Below the pieces are notes generated by a model, which searched no databases, was not told where the DNA came from, and saw only the letters and a list, made by a program, of their open reading frames with translations. Below, piece after piece: positions 33,373-42,694 of a stretch of DNA of 64,000 bases. Origin of the DNA: Bradyrhizobium guangzhouense (GTDB lineage: Bacteria; Pseudomonadota; Alphaproteobacteria; Rhizobiales; Xanthobacteraceae); assembly GCF_004114955.1 (NCBI RefSeq), contig NZ_CP030053.1:2790001-2854000 (forward strand). Reading direction: 5' to 3'. The position numbers and the translations under genes were made by a program. Position 1 is the first letter of the stretch; each line of letters opens with the position of its first letter.

Positions 33373-34359
33373 CTATTGCAGACGTTGCGCCTTGGCGGGA
33401 TCCCAGGTGGCCAGCACGCGATCGCCCGTCCGGAACGGATGGACGTCGAAGGTGGACTCGGGAAGATGGGAGAACAGGGCGGTGCCGTCGTCGAGCGTGA
33501 GCGAGACGGCAACATAAGAGCCCTGGTATTCGGTCTGGGTCAGCAGCGCCGGCGCGCCGAATGCGCCGTCAACGAACGGCACGATGCCGAGCTGATCGGC
33601 GCGCACGGCGATGAGGCTGCCGGCGTCGCTGATGACGTTGTGGCCCCCGATGAAGCGCGCCACGAATTCGGTGCGGGGGTGGTGGAAGATGTCGCGGGCC
33701 GTGCCCTGCTGCTCGATCTTGCCCTGGTTCATCACCACGATGTGGTCGGCGAGCGCCATCGCCTCTTCCTGGCCATGGGTGACCTGAATGAAGCTGATGC
33801 CGAGCTCGCGCTGCAGCCGTTTGAGCTCGCCGCGCATCTTGACCCGCAGGAACGGGTCGAGCGCGGACAGCGGCTCGTCGAGCAGCAGGATCTGCGGCTC
33901 GGTGATCAGCGCGCGGGCGAGCGCCACGCGCTGCTGCTGGCCGCCGGAGAGCTGGGCCGGCAGGCGGCTGGCATAGGGGCTCATCGCCACCAGCTCCAGG
34001 AGCTCGCCGGCGCGCTTGTGCCTGGTGGCGCGGTCGATGCCGCGCATTTTCAGGGCAAACGCAACATTGTCGAGCACGGTGAGGTGCGGAAACAGCGCGT
34101 AGGACTGGAACATCATGGCAGTGCCGCGCTTGGCAGGCTCGAGGTGCGTGACGTTCTGCGGGCCGAGGATGATGTCGCCCTCGCTGACCGCCTCGTGACC
34201 GGCGATCATGCGCAGGGTCGAGGTTTTACCGCAGCCGGACGGACCGAGCAGGCAGCAATAGGTGCCGGCCGGGATCTTCAGATTGACATTGTCGACCGCC
34301 AGCGTCGCGTCATAGCGCTTGGTGACGGCAACCAGTTCGAGAGCGGCAGGAGTGGCCAT
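33373..34359 (-). CDS. ABC transporter ATP-binding protein, PotA type
   Basis: 328 aa. Walker [10 protein letters not shown] (39-47), Q-loop [14 protein letters not shown], signature [15 protein letters not shown], Walker [13 protein letters not shown], switch His in VTHGQEEAM, and a C-terminal TOBE-like domain ([17 protein letters not shown]). First gene of the operon. The ATG at 34359 is preferred; the open frame continues 21 codons upstream without similarity. Confidence 0.94.
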   Translation of the reverse strand: MATPAALELVAVTKRYDATLAVDNVNLKIPAGTYCCLLGPSGCGKTSTLRMIAGHEAVSEGDIILGPQNVTHLEPAKRGTAMMFQSYALFPHLTVLDNVAFALKMRGIDRATRHKRAGELLELVAMSPYASRLPAQLSGGQQQRVALARALITEPQILLLDEPLSALDPFLRVKMRGELKRLQRELGISFIQVTHGQEEAMALADHIVVMNQGKIEQQGTARDIFHHPRTEFVARFIGGHNVISDAGSLIAVRADQLGIVPFVDGAFGAPALLTQTEYQGSYVAVSLTLDDGTALFSHLPESTFDVHPFRTGDRVLATWDPAKAQRLQ

Positions 34360-34624
34360 GGCATGTCCGAGAGGAGGGCGGTGCTCCGCCTCTCTCCGCA
34401 AGGTCCGTGCCAACAGCGCCAATATTCCCGAATTCGAAAACTGTGCAGTGGAGTCAGATCGTTAGATCGAATCCAGGGTGTTTGTGCAGCGCACCGGGCT
34501 ATCAAGGGTATGCACACAAAATGGGCGAAGATTGTATAAAGTTTCGCCTGTGATTGGATACAGCTCGTCGATTACCATTCGAAGCGAACGCCGATCGCGC
34601 CCTCAAACCCAACATTTCGAACTG
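34360..34624. promoter_or_regulatory. Divergent promoter region, PotA-type operon / GntR regulator
   Basis: 265 bp between divergent starts. An AT-rich segment ATTGTATAAAG (34530-34540) followed by TGATTGGATACAG resembles the TTGTATAC-type half-sites bound by FCD-class GntR proteins and may be the operator. No unambiguous -35/-10 pair is identified. Confidence 0.4.
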
Positions 34625-35332
34625 ATGGCCGCCAAACCCCGCCCGAAATCCGATGCGCCCGACGTGAGCGATCGCGTTATCAGGATCAGGGAAGGCGTGA
34701 CCGCGGCGATCCTCGAGCATCGCCTGTTGCCGGGCACCAAGCTCGGCGAGGATGAAATCGGCGAGATCTATGGCGCGAGCCGCACGCTGGTCCGCACCGC
34801 GCTGCAACAGCTCGCGCATGAGGGCATTGTCAATATCGAGAAGAACCGTGGCGCTTTCGTTGCGCGCCCGACGCCCGCGGACGCCCGCGAAGTGTTCGAG
34901 GCGCGCCGCCTGATCGAGCCCACCATCGTCGATCACGCCGTGGACGCCGTTTCGCCCGCATGGATCGAGCGCCTTCAGCAGCACCTCACTGAGGAGCGCG
35001 AAGCCGAGCTGCGCGGTGACGCGCGCGCCTTGGTCCGGCTCTCCGGCGACTTTCATCGGCTCATCGCCGAGATGAGCGGCCACAGCATCTATCTCGGCTT
35101 CCTCAAGGAGCTGATCGCACGTTCTTCGCTGATCATCCTGCTCTATCGCCGGCACGACACGCCCGCCTGCGGCACCGACCATCATGCCGAGATCGTCACC
35201 GCGATCCGCAAGCGCGACAAGCAGGCTGCGCGCACGCAGATGCTGTCGCACCTGAACGAGATCGAGGCCGAGCTGTTCCTCAAGGATCCCGCCGCGGACG
35301 AGTTGCGGCTTGCCGACGTGCTCGGCGCGTGA
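34625..35332 (+). CDS. GntR-family transcriptional regulator (FCD subfamily)
   Basis: 235 aa. The N-terminal winged helix has ILEHRLLPGTKLGEDEIGEIYGASRTLVRTALQQLAHEGI in pieces, typical of GntR. The C-terminal FCD ligand domain has its metal-site His residues (Asp/His in GDFHRLIAEMSGH; HHAEIVTAIRKRD). It is divergent from the transporter-racemase operon, so it likely represses that operon and itself until the substrate is present. Confidence 0.92.
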   Translation: MAAKPRPKSDAPDVSDRVIRIREGVTAAILEHRLLPGTKLGEDEIGEIYGASRTLVRTALQQLAHEGIVNIEKNRGAFVARPTPADAREVFEARRLIEPTIVDHAVDAVSPAWIERLQQHLTEEREAELRGDARALVRLSGDFHRLIAEMSGHSIYLGFLKELIARSSLIILLYRRHDTPACGTDHHAEIVTAIRKRDKQAARTQMLSHLNEIEAELFLKDPAADELRLADVLGA

Positions 35333-35696
35333 GCGAGCCGCATCGCTCAGACTATGCAACGAGAATCCTTCGTTGCGCCTGACGATCTTCCGCACCGGGA
35401 GACCAGCGCCAACGGCCTTGCAATCTTGCGTTGATCGGGTCGACCGCAATGCCCGACTTTTGATGAGAGTTCGATGCAAGCAAGGCAGCCTCGCTTACTC
35501 ATGTGCCGAAATCTCCCGATATGAATTTTACGAGACGCATCTCCGCCGGACTCGTATGGCTGTAATACAAAATCGCCCTATAGTTGCAAATTGACTCTGC
35601 CTGGCGGCAGGCGTCAACTCTGGTTCGCACAACGAGATCTCGGGCTGCTTCGGCAATTGCAAATCCGCTTTGCGGAGTTGGGGCGGGAGATTGAAC
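35333..35696. other. Intergenic region
   Basis: 364 bp between the GntR gene and the amidohydrolase gene. It is AT-richer toward the 3' end (CTGTAATACAAAATCGCCCTATAGTTGC at 35560-35587, given in two readings: a possible -10 TATAGT at 35579). No gene, terminator or strong repeat is seen. Confidence 0.4.
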
Positions 35697-37037
35697 ATGT
35701 CGGGATTGTGGAGGCGGGGCGGCCTCACGGCACTGCTGGCAGCGATTCTCTTTGGCGCATCGCCTGCGCCGGCTCAGCAGGACAACGCCGTCCTGTTCCG
35801 TAACGTCAAGATCTTCGACGGCAGGAACGCCACGCTTTCGGCGCCCTCCAATGTCCTCGTCAGGGACGGCAAGATCGCGGAGATCTCGACCGAGGAAATC
35901 GCGGCCACTGGCCAGGTCATCGACGGCGGCGGCCGGGTGCTGATGCCGGGACTGATCGATGCGCATTGGCACGCGATGCTGGTGCGCCCGACGCCGATGG
36001 CGGCGGTTGCTGGCGATATCGGCTACAACAATCTGCTCGCTGCCAGCGAGGCGACAGCAACGCTGATGCGCGGCTTCACCACGATACGCGACATGGGCGG
36101 ACCGACCTTCGGCCTCAAGCAGGCCATCGACGAGGATCTCGTCGCGGGGCCGCGCATCTACCCGTCCGGCGCCATCATCACCATCACCGGCGGCCACGGT
36201 GACTTCCGCCAGCTCTCCGACCTGCCGCGAACCATCGGCGGAATGCTCAGCCGCATGGAGCGGATCGGCGGCAGCATGGTTGCCGACAGTCCCGACGAAG
36301 TGCGCGTACGCGCGCGCGAGCAGCTGATGCAGGGCGCCTCCCAGGTCAAGCTTACTGCGGGCGGTGGCGTTGCCTCGCCGTTCAGCCCACTCGACGTCTC
36401 GACCTTCACCGAGCCCGAACTGCGTGCCGCCGTCGAGGCCGCGGAGAATTGGGGCACCTATGTTGCCACGCACGCCTATACGCCGGTTGCGATCCAACGC
36501 TCGATTGCAGCCGGCGTGAAATGCATCGAACACGGCCATCTCATGGACGAAGCGAGCGCGAAGCTGATGGCTGAGAAGGGAATCTGGCTCAGCACCCAGC
36601 CGTTCCTGGACATGTCCATGGGGGCGGGGCTCGGGCCGGCGGAGCAGGACAAGCTGCGGCAGGTGGTCGCCGGCACCGACCGCGTCTACGCGCTGGCGAA
36701 AAAGTACCACCTCAAGACCGCGTTCGGGACCGATGTCCTGTTCTCGCAGGCGCTGGCCGAGAAGCAGGGCTCGATGCTGGCGGCCCTGACACGCTGGTAC
36801 ACGCCGGCCGAAGCGCTGGCCATGGCGACGTCGACCAATGCCGAGCTCCTGAGCCTGTCGGGCCTGCGCAATCCCTATCCCGGCAAGCTCGGCGTGGTCG
36901 AGGAGGGCGCGCTCGCCGACCTTCTCTTGGTCGACGGCAATCCGCTCGACAACATCACCCTTGTCGCCGACCCCGCCAAGAACTTCGTGGTGATCATGAA
37001 GAACGGCAGGATCTACAAGAATATCCTGGCACGCTGA
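35697..37037 (+). CDS. Exported metal-dependent amidohydrolase
   Basis: 446 aa with a signal peptide (LTALLAAILFGASPAPAQ). Amidohydrolase/imidazolonepropionase-like fold: metal ligands HWH in GLIDAHWHAML, a conserved Lys region (QVKLTAGGGV), THAYTP, EHGHLM and the Asp of FGTDVLF. The C-terminal strand EGALADLLLVDGNPLDNI is typical. Related exported enzymes hydrolyse peptides such as Xaa-Pro or Xaa-Arg/Lys. It follows the GntR gene after 364 bp and is probably a separate unit. Confidence 0.9.
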   Translation: MSGLWRRGGLTALLAAILFGASPAPAQQDNAVLFRNVKIFDGRNATLSAPSNVLVRDGKIAEISTEEIAATGQVIDGGGRVLMPGLIDAHWHAMLVRPTPMAAVAGDIGYNNLLAASEATATLMRGFTTIRDMGGPTFGLKQAIDEDLVAGPRIYPSGAIITITGGHGDFRQLSDLPRTIGGMLSRMERIGGSMVADSPDEVRVRAREQLMQGASQVKLTAGGGVASPFSPLDVSTFTEPELRAAVEAAENWGTYVATHAYTPVAIQRSIAAGVKCIEHGHLMDEASAKLMAEKGIWLSTQPFLDMSMGAGLGPAEQDKLRQVVAGTDRVYALAKKYHLKTAFGTDVLFSQALAEKQGSMLAALTRWYTPAEALAMATSTNAELLSLSGLRNPYPGKLGVVEEGALADLLLVDGNPLDNITLVADPAKNFVVIMKNGRIYKNILAR

Positions 37038-37106
37038 GCAATCGCGCCTTGTGCGTGGGGGAGCCGTGATTCCGAGAGGCGCGTGCGCCTCCCGGCCGGA
37101 ACTGCG

Positions 37107-37520
37107 TCAGCGCCAGCGGGCTGTCACGGTCTTTGTCGCAGCCGCAGGCCTTGCCTTCGGCACGACGGCGACCTCGCCACCGCGGCCGAACACCAGGATC
37201 TCGGTGACGTCGCGATCGATCTTGATCACATAGTTGTAGCCGTCGAGCAGCCGCGCCACGACCTGCGACAGCGTGCCGGAATAGCTGCCGCTGACCTCGG
37301 CGTTCAGCAGTACCGCCGAGCGATATTTGACGGCAAACAACGCGTCGAGCCGCCCCAGCACGTCGGCAAGGCGCTCGCCGCTCGCGCGCAATTGCAGTGT
37401 GCGCAGATCGCCCCCGACGCGGATGTCGGCTTTCGCCGGCATGGTCAGGCCAGCGGCGAGGGCGATTGCGACCGCCAGAGCCGCTTGGCGGTCGCGTCGT
37501 GTGGAAGGACGATCAGCCAC
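37107..37520 (-). CDS. Exported stand-alone STN-domain protein
   Basis: 137 aa. Signal peptide (ALAVAIALAAGLTMPAKA), then one STN-type (secretin/TonB short N-terminal) domain, with the usual pattern LRASGERLADVLGRLDALFAVKYRS ... SGTLSQVVARLLDGYNYVI. It ends in a basic Ala-rich tail. STN domains normally begin secretins or TonB receptors; here nothing follows. The gene overlaps functionally with its upstream neighbour (2-bp gap), so the two form an operon. Confidence 0.8.
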   Translation of the reverse strand: MADRPSTRRDRQAALAVAIALAAGLTMPAKADIRVGGDLRTLQLRASGERLADVLGRLDALFAVKYRSAVLLNAEVSGSYSGTLSQVVARLLDGYNYVIKIDRDVTEILVFGRGGEVAVVPKARPAAATKTVTARWR

Positions 37521-37522
37521 GG

Positions 37523-38269
37523 TCAGTGATGGTCGTCGCCATGACCGTGATCGTCGTCATCATCTTGTTCCCTGAGCTTGATGTAGATCCGGGAGCGATG
37601 GCAGATTTCCGGCTCGACATCGCCATTGGAGTAGGTGTGCGTTTCGACGGCCGTCGTCACATGCGCGGCCGTCAGCGTCTTGCCGTCTGCCGAGATCATG
37701 CCCGTCGTCGGCGGAATCGCATCGACGGTCGAGGTCTGGCCCGTGCGCGGCCCGGTCAGGTGTGTCTCGGTGTAGCTTCCCGGCACCATGGTGCTGGTCC
37801 AGGTCCCGTCCGCATTGACGGTGTAAGTGAAGGAGAAGCTGAAGTCGGCGGAGCCGGCGGCGGGCGGGAAGTGCGGGAAACCGCCTGGGCCTGGCGTGGG
37901 CCGAATGGTGATGCCGACGACTGTCCCCTTCACGGTGCCGGTGCCGTCACCATTGAACTTGCGGATGCCTTCCACCGCGAAAGAGTTTGCAAAGGCCTGC
38001 GTCGAGGAGCCCGGTACAGCATCGTTCGGACGCAGATTGGGCTGGAAGCCGGCGTTGGGCAGCGCGACGCCGGGCGTCGGGTTCGTAAGCCCGGGTCCGC
38101 TGAGATCGCCGACATGGCCGGGAGCGACCAGGCATTCGGCGGATCCCGTGAAGCCGTAGGATCCCTTGAGCTGTGGACCGTCGAAATCGGCTGCCGCTGG
38201 GCCGGCGCCGGCGAGCAAACCAAGAACAATAAGGCTGCTGGCTGAGCCGAAGCGCGAATTGAACGTCAT
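37523..38269 (-). CDS. Exported protein with Asp/His-rich C-terminal tail
   Basis: 248 aa. Signal peptide ending AGPAAA-D, a beta-rich body with repeated G-T-G and T-x-T patterns (KFNGDGTGTVKGTVVGI, YTVNADGTWTSTMVPGSY), and a C-terminal tail DDDDDHGHGDDHH that could bind metal ions. No family name is recognised. It is first in the operon with the STN protein, opposite the frameshifted membrane regulator. Confidence 0.75.
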   Translation of the reverse strand: MTFNSRFGSASSLIVLGLLAGAGPAAADFDGPQLKGSYGFTGSAECLVAPGHVGDLSGPGLTNPTPGVALPNAGFQPNLRPNDAVPGSSTQAFANSFAVEGIRKFNGDGTGTVKGTVVGITIRPTPGPGGFPHFPPAAGSADFSFSFTYTVNADGTWTSTMVPGSYTETHLTGPRTGQTSTVDAIPPTTGMISADGKTLTAAHVTTAVETHTYSNGDVEPEICHRSRIYIKLREQDDDDDHGHGDDHH

Positions 38270-38604
38270 GAATTCCTCCTCGATTGAATTTTTCTAAGTA
38301 CTCAAAGGGAAAACGCCCGATGAAATCTGCAATCACGGCGTCCGGCGGACGCAGTGCCTCTGGCGGTCGTGCTTCGATGTTGCAGCGCGTCCAGATCTGG
38401 TCGCGCTGCCGCGCATCGAGAGTCGGGACAGTGCGGCGGCGGCCGTCACGGGAGCGCAAAAAAAACGTGAAACCTGGCCGGATGGTGTGACTTATCCCAC
38501 TTGCTCTCGCCTGTGGCGCCCGTAGGATCGCCTGAAAAGAGCGGATCAACCGTCGCTGAGGGGGAGGAGCCGGTGTGGGTCTGCAACTGACATCGCGCAG
38601 CACA
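38270..38604. other. Intergenic region (divergent)
   Basis: 335 bp between the minus-strand exported-protein operon and the plus-strand regulator. A GAGGAGG-like Shine-Dalgarno for the minus gene (GAGGAGGAATTC, reading the minus strand) is next to its ATG. A run of eight A lies at about 38459-38466. No gene is supported here. Confidence 0.5.
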
Positions 38605-40793
38605 ATGCGATTGCGGCTGCTTGGCCGCCTGGTCGTGAGCTCGCTTGACGACCCGTTCATTTCGATTTCGCTGCCAACGCGCAAGTCCGGCGTGCTGCTT
38701 GCCTATCTCGCCATGAGCCGCGACTACGCGGCGCGGCGCGAAGAGCTCGCGACGCTGTTGTGGGGGGACTGTTCGGACCAGCAGGCGCGGCAAAGCCTGC
38801 GGCAGGCGCTTGCGCTGTTGCGCAAGCATCTTGGCCCGTCGCTCGTGGTCGCCGACGCGGGGTGGTGCGGCTCGACGGCGAACTGTGGTCGATCGACGCA
38901 CGCGAGTTCGAGCAGCTGTCGCGATCGACCACGGCCGTGGAGCTTGCACTTGCCGCACGCCTGTTCACCGGCGACTTCCTTGCCGGTCATCACATTGATG
39001 AGGAAGGGATCGAGGAGTGGGTGGCCGGTCAGCGAACGCGGCTCCAGCTTGCAGCGGCCCATCTTTGCGCGACATTCGTCGACCGACCTGATCTCGTCGA
39101 AGATCCCAACGATGCGATCGCGGCCGTCGAACAGCTCGTCGCGCTCGATCCGCTGCGCGAAGACTTCCAACGGCTCGCGATCGCGCTTTATGCGCGCCAT
39201 CACGGCCGGCACGAGGCGCTGACCCGCGCTGCCGGATTCGCCGATATGCTGCAGCGCGAGCTCGGCGTCGGCCCCGAGAAGGCGACGCGCACGATGCTCG
39301 ACGGCTTGCGCGCGAGCGCTGCCGAAGCCGGTCGCGTGGTCGCCGCAGCAGCGCCAGTTCCTCCCGTCCCGGATGCGCCGCCCTTGCCGACGGCGGTGGT
39401 TGCGCCGAGACGCAAAGAGAGCGCGTGGCGCCAAATGGTGGGGAGGGTGGCGGCAGGATCGGGGCTGGTGCTGCTGCTCACTCTGGGCGCGCTGTTCGAG
39501 CTGCGCGCGCGGCAGCATGCCGACGTCGCCGAACTTGCCGTCGGCGCGTCCCCGGAGGCCGCCGATTCCTGGCGTTCGCCGTCCTCAAGCGGCGATGCGA
39601 CGCTTCCGAACGGTCTCGTGCCGATCGTGGTGCTGCCCTTCACGACGCTGGGCGCCGCGGACGACCATCTCCAGCTCACCGCCGACATGCTGACCGACGA
39701 TCTCACCAACACACTGTCCCGCCTGCCGTCGTTCCGCGTGATCTCGGAGCAAACAGCACGCAGCTTTGCTGGTCGGCCGATCGATGTGGGCCGGCTCGGC
39801 AGCGAATTGAAGGTGCGCTACGTGCTTGAAGGCAGCGTCCGGCGGCGGGAAGAGGGGCTGCGCGTCAATGTCGAGCTGGTCGATCCGGCGAGCCGGCTGT
39901 CGATCTGGAGCAGCCGGATCGAACGTGACGGCGCCGACCGCCAGGGCTTGCGCGACGAGATCGTCGCGCGGCTGGCCCGCGAGCTCCAATTTGAGATGCT
40001 GCCGATCGAGAGCTCGCGTCTGTCGCAGAGCTCGGATGCGGCCGCGCTCGCCTATCGCGGCTGGGCCGCGCTGTCGGAAGTGCGTCTTGAAGGCTATCAA
40101 CAGGCGCTGGCGCTGTTTCAGGGCGCGCTGGAGAAGGAGCCGCAGAATCTGCGCGCGCTCACGGGCATCGGCGCCTATCACGCCCGGATGGGCGCGCAGG
40201 TGCTGGATACCGAACCGATGGCGCATCGCAAGGCGGCGATCGAGATCCTGCGCCAGGTGCTGCAACGCGATCCGGACTCGAGCAACGCGCATTTCTACCT
40301 CGCGCTCGCGCTCAACAGCTTGCCGACCCTGCCGGAGGCGATGGAGCATCTCGAGCGCGCGATCAGGATCGACCCCAGCGATGCCAGCGCGCATGCGCAG
40401 ATCGGCAACGGGCTGATCCGTACGGGCCGCCCCGCCGAAGGGCTTGCGCATGTGCGTTACGCGATCCGGCTTAGCCCGCGCGATCCGATCATGCCGATCT
40501 GGCTGGAGTTTGCCGGCAATGGCGAGCTTGAACTGAAGAGATATCCCGAGGCCATCGCGCTGTTCAAACGTTCGGTCGCGCTCAACCCGCGCTATCCGCG
40601 AGGCTGGGCCGGACTGACCGCGGCCTATGCGCTGGAAGGGGACGTGGAGGAGGCTCACCGGATGGCGGAGCGGCTCAGGATGTTCGCGCCGACGCTGGAC
40701 AACAATGGCCTCGCCACGCAATTCGGCCGCCATCCCGGTTCGGCCTTGCGCGCGGGCCTGCAACTCGCTCTCGCCGCTCCGGCAGATCGCTAG
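38605..40793 (+). pseudogene. SARP/BTAD-type membrane regulator with TPRs, frameshifted
   Basis: Two open frames together encode one protein. The first (from the ATG at 38605) gives a SARP-type winged helix (RLRLLGRLVVSS; RKSGVLLAYLAMS; REELATLLWGD; ARQSLRQALALLRKHLG). The second continues in another frame at VVRLDGELWSIDAREFEQL and encodes a BTAD domain and one membrane helix (AGSGLVLLLTLGALFELRA). It continues with a TolB-like domain (VVLPFTTLGAADDHLQLTADML) and several TPRs. Joining them needs one extra G in the GGGG run at 38859-38862. It may be a real inactivation or a sequencing error. An intact product would be about 729 aa. Confidence 0.85.
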
Positions 40794-40813
40794 AGCTTGC
40801 AACAACAAGCCTC

Positions 40814-40852
40814 AAAAAAGTTGCGGCCAGGCTTTGGGGGAAGCCTGGCCGC
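40814..40852 (-). terminator. Rho-independent terminator of the transglutaminase-like gene (minus strand)
   Basis: Perfect 12-bp stem GCGGCCAGGCTT / AAGCCTGGCCGC (40823-40852) with a 6-nt loop; on the minus strand it is followed by AACTTTTTT. It lies about 80 bp after the stop of the gene at 40931. Confidence 0.88.
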
Positions 40853-40930
40853 GCGCGAACCGGTCTGGGACGGGGAGGGGTGGGGATGTGACCGGGTCGC
40901 GTAACTCGTTTGTTGTCTCTGCTGGTCGAA

Positions 40931-41557
40931 CTACTGATCTTTTGCGCTGGCGGTCGAGACCGCCGGCTTGGTATCGCCGAGCGAGACCCAGACGTTGGGA
41001 TCGCTCTGCGACTGGCGCTTGACGAAGCGGTAGCCGGTCTCCGTCCAGGCAACGACGCTCTCGTTCTGATTGTCGAGAACGAACTCGCCCTTGTCGGTTT
41101 TCACCGTCAGCACCGCGTGTCCTTCGCCCTTCTTGTCGCGCACGACCGTGATGAGCAGCGCCTCGCGCGGCCAACCGGCATCCATCAGCATCTTGCGCTT
41201 CAACAGCACGTAGTCTTCACAGTCGCCGTAGCCGTCCGTCGGCAACGACCATTTCTCGACGACGCCCCAGTGCTCCTGGTCGGTCAAAGGCTTGATCGTC
41301 TCGTTGACCCAGCGATTGACCTTGGTCAGGTCGCGCCACGCGGCCTGCGACATCACGATGTCGCGCGGCTGCGTCGGTCCGCCCTGACACTGAGCGGCGT
41401 TCTCTGCACAAAACTCGACCCAGCCGATCGGCGCGCGCGTGGTGTCGCCGAGGCTTGCGTAGAGCAGACGGCCCTCGCCGGCCTGCACTGACGCGCTCAT
41501 TCCGAACAGCATGGCGGCGAGCGCCAGTGCTTTCCCTTGTCCCCTGAAATCCAACAT
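40931..41557 (-). CDS. Bacterial transglutaminase-like cysteine peptidase (BTLCP/LapG family)
   Basis: 208 aa. A signal peptide (ALALAAMLFGMSASVQAG) is followed by the Peptidase C93 domain. Catalytic Cys in GYGDCEDYVLLKR, His in GEGHAVLTV and Asp in FVLDNQNESVV are all in order. LapG-type members cleave surface adhesins under c-di-GMP control; many rhizobial members have no assigned substrate, and no adhesin or LapD gene is adjacent. The start is taken at MLDFRGQ, after GGGGGCC. Confidence 0.9.
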   Translation of the reverse strand: MLDFRGQGKALALAAMLFGMSASVQAGEGRLLYASLGDTTRAPIGWVEFCAENAAQCQGGPTQPRDIVMSQAAWRDLTKVNRWVNETIKPLTDQEHWGVVEKWSLPTDGYGDCEDYVLLKRKMLMDAGWPREALLITVVRDKKGEGHAVLTVKTDKGEFVLDNQNESVVAWTETGYRFVKRQSQSDPNVWVSLGDTKPAVSTASAKDQ

Positions 41558-41887
41558 TGCGGCCCCCGTTTCTTGTTGGGACCACATTTCGCACGGAGCT
41601 TTTGAGTTGCCGCTAAGTCGGCCAAGTCAAGTCGAGACGAATGCAAGTAAAACTGGAGACAAATTCGATCTATACTTGAATAGATATCGAATAAAATTTG
41701 AGAATACTGCAATTGATTCAAATTGTAGCGATTAACGCGGAAACGCTGGCGGAACCGTTGGTTGGGTGGGTGAACAGGCCACGCGTTAACCCGCCCGCAG
41801 CCGCGGCGAGATGCGAAAAAGGCGGCGTCTGCATCGCAGAGGCCGCCTCCAGGGCTGGAAAAACAGTGGTTTTGGCGCCGTCGCGCT
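41558..41887. other. Intergenic region with AT-rich tract
   Basis: 330 bp. The part 41640-41740 is much richer in A and T than the surroundings (for example ATAGATATCGAATAAAATTTG), consistent with a promoter for the minus-strand peptidase gene. The rest holds the terminator listed at 41816-41848. Confidence 0.5.
41816..41848 (-). terminator. Rho-independent terminator of the PilZ gene (minus strand)
   Basis: On the minus strand GGCGG-C-CTCTGC pairs with GCAGA-C-GCCGCC around a GAT loop and runs into TTTTT. It sits 40 bp past the stop of the PilZ gene. Confidence 0.82.
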
Positions 41888-42499
41888 TTACCGCGCGGTA
41901 ACGCTCTCTTCGAGAGTCTCGATCGGCTGCGCGTGCACGAACTCGAGCGCGAAGCCGTCTTCGAGGTTTCGGACCACCCGGCCCTGGACGCGGCCGAGCA
42001 GAACGGTCGATTTCAGCGGCGGGCGGTTCTCGGCGGCAATGGCCGCGCCCGACAGCGACAGGTCGATGATCCGGCAGGTCATCTTGGTGCCGTCCTCGAG
42101 CGTCAGCACCGCGATCGGGTTGCGCGGCACGATACGGTCGTGGCGGCGGTCTTCCGGCAGGTTGAGGATGTCGCGGTTGGCGAGCCAGGTCAGCTGGGCT
42201 GCCAGCTTGTCGCGCTTGCGCGGGGTGGCGCCCACCGTCATGGCGAAGCCGTTGTCGATGATCCTCGTGATCTTGCCCTCGACCCGGCCGATATGGTCGA
42301 GATAGGCGACCACGCGGTCGCCGACATTGCCGATGCCGGGGGCGAGCAGCGCGAGGCCCCCCGGCGACATGTTGATCACCTGGCAGGGGAATTCACGGCG
42401 ATCCGGCAGCATGTAACGGCCGAGCAGGTGTACCTTCACCCGCTGGAAACGCCGACGCTCCTCGGCGGCCGGAAGAAATTTTTTGTTCGCCAACGCCAT
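41888..42499 (-). CDS. Tandem PilZ-domain protein
   Basis: 203 aa with two PilZ domains. The first starts ERRRFQRVKV and has NMSPGG; the second starts EDRRHDRIVPRNP and has DLSLSGA. These RxxxR and [D/N]xSxxG motifs bind c-di-GMP in PilZ proteins. In the second domain the Arg-x-x-x-Arg spacing is kept as RRHDR. A candidate CtrA box lies upstream. It is a likely c-di-GMP effector; its downstream partner is unknown. Confidence 0.92.
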   Translation of the reverse strand: MALANKKFLPAAEERRRFQRVKVHLLGRYMLPDRREFPCQVINMSPGGLALLAPGIGNVGDRVVAYLDHIGRVEGKITRIIDNGFAMTVGATPRKRDKLAAQLTWLANRDILNLPEDRRHDRIVPRNPIAVLTLEDGTKMTCRIIDLSLSGAAIAAENRPPLKSTVLLGRVQGRVVRNLEDGFALEFVHAQPIETLEESVTAR

Positions 42500-42557
42500 C
42501 TTCACTACCCGACCCCCCGCCCGGGCGGAGTCCGACACGACCCTAAGGCGCACAGGG

Positions 42558-42572
42558 TTAATGCCGCGTTAT
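42558..42572 (-). promoter_or_regulatory. Imperfect CtrA-type box upstream of the PilZ gene
   Basis: TTAA-TGCCGCG-TTAT, one base from TTAA-N7-TTAA, 59 bp upstream of the PilZ start. It is plausible only as a weaker site. Confidence 0.35.
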
Positions 42573-42694
42573 GATTTGGCGCGGTGGTGACGGACGGGCA
42601 CGATGCGTTCAAAAAGCCACATCGGCGGCGGGCAATATCCCGGTCTTCCCCAATCGGGGGACCGCAGCCGTCCCGGCTTGCGACCGGGGCGCCG

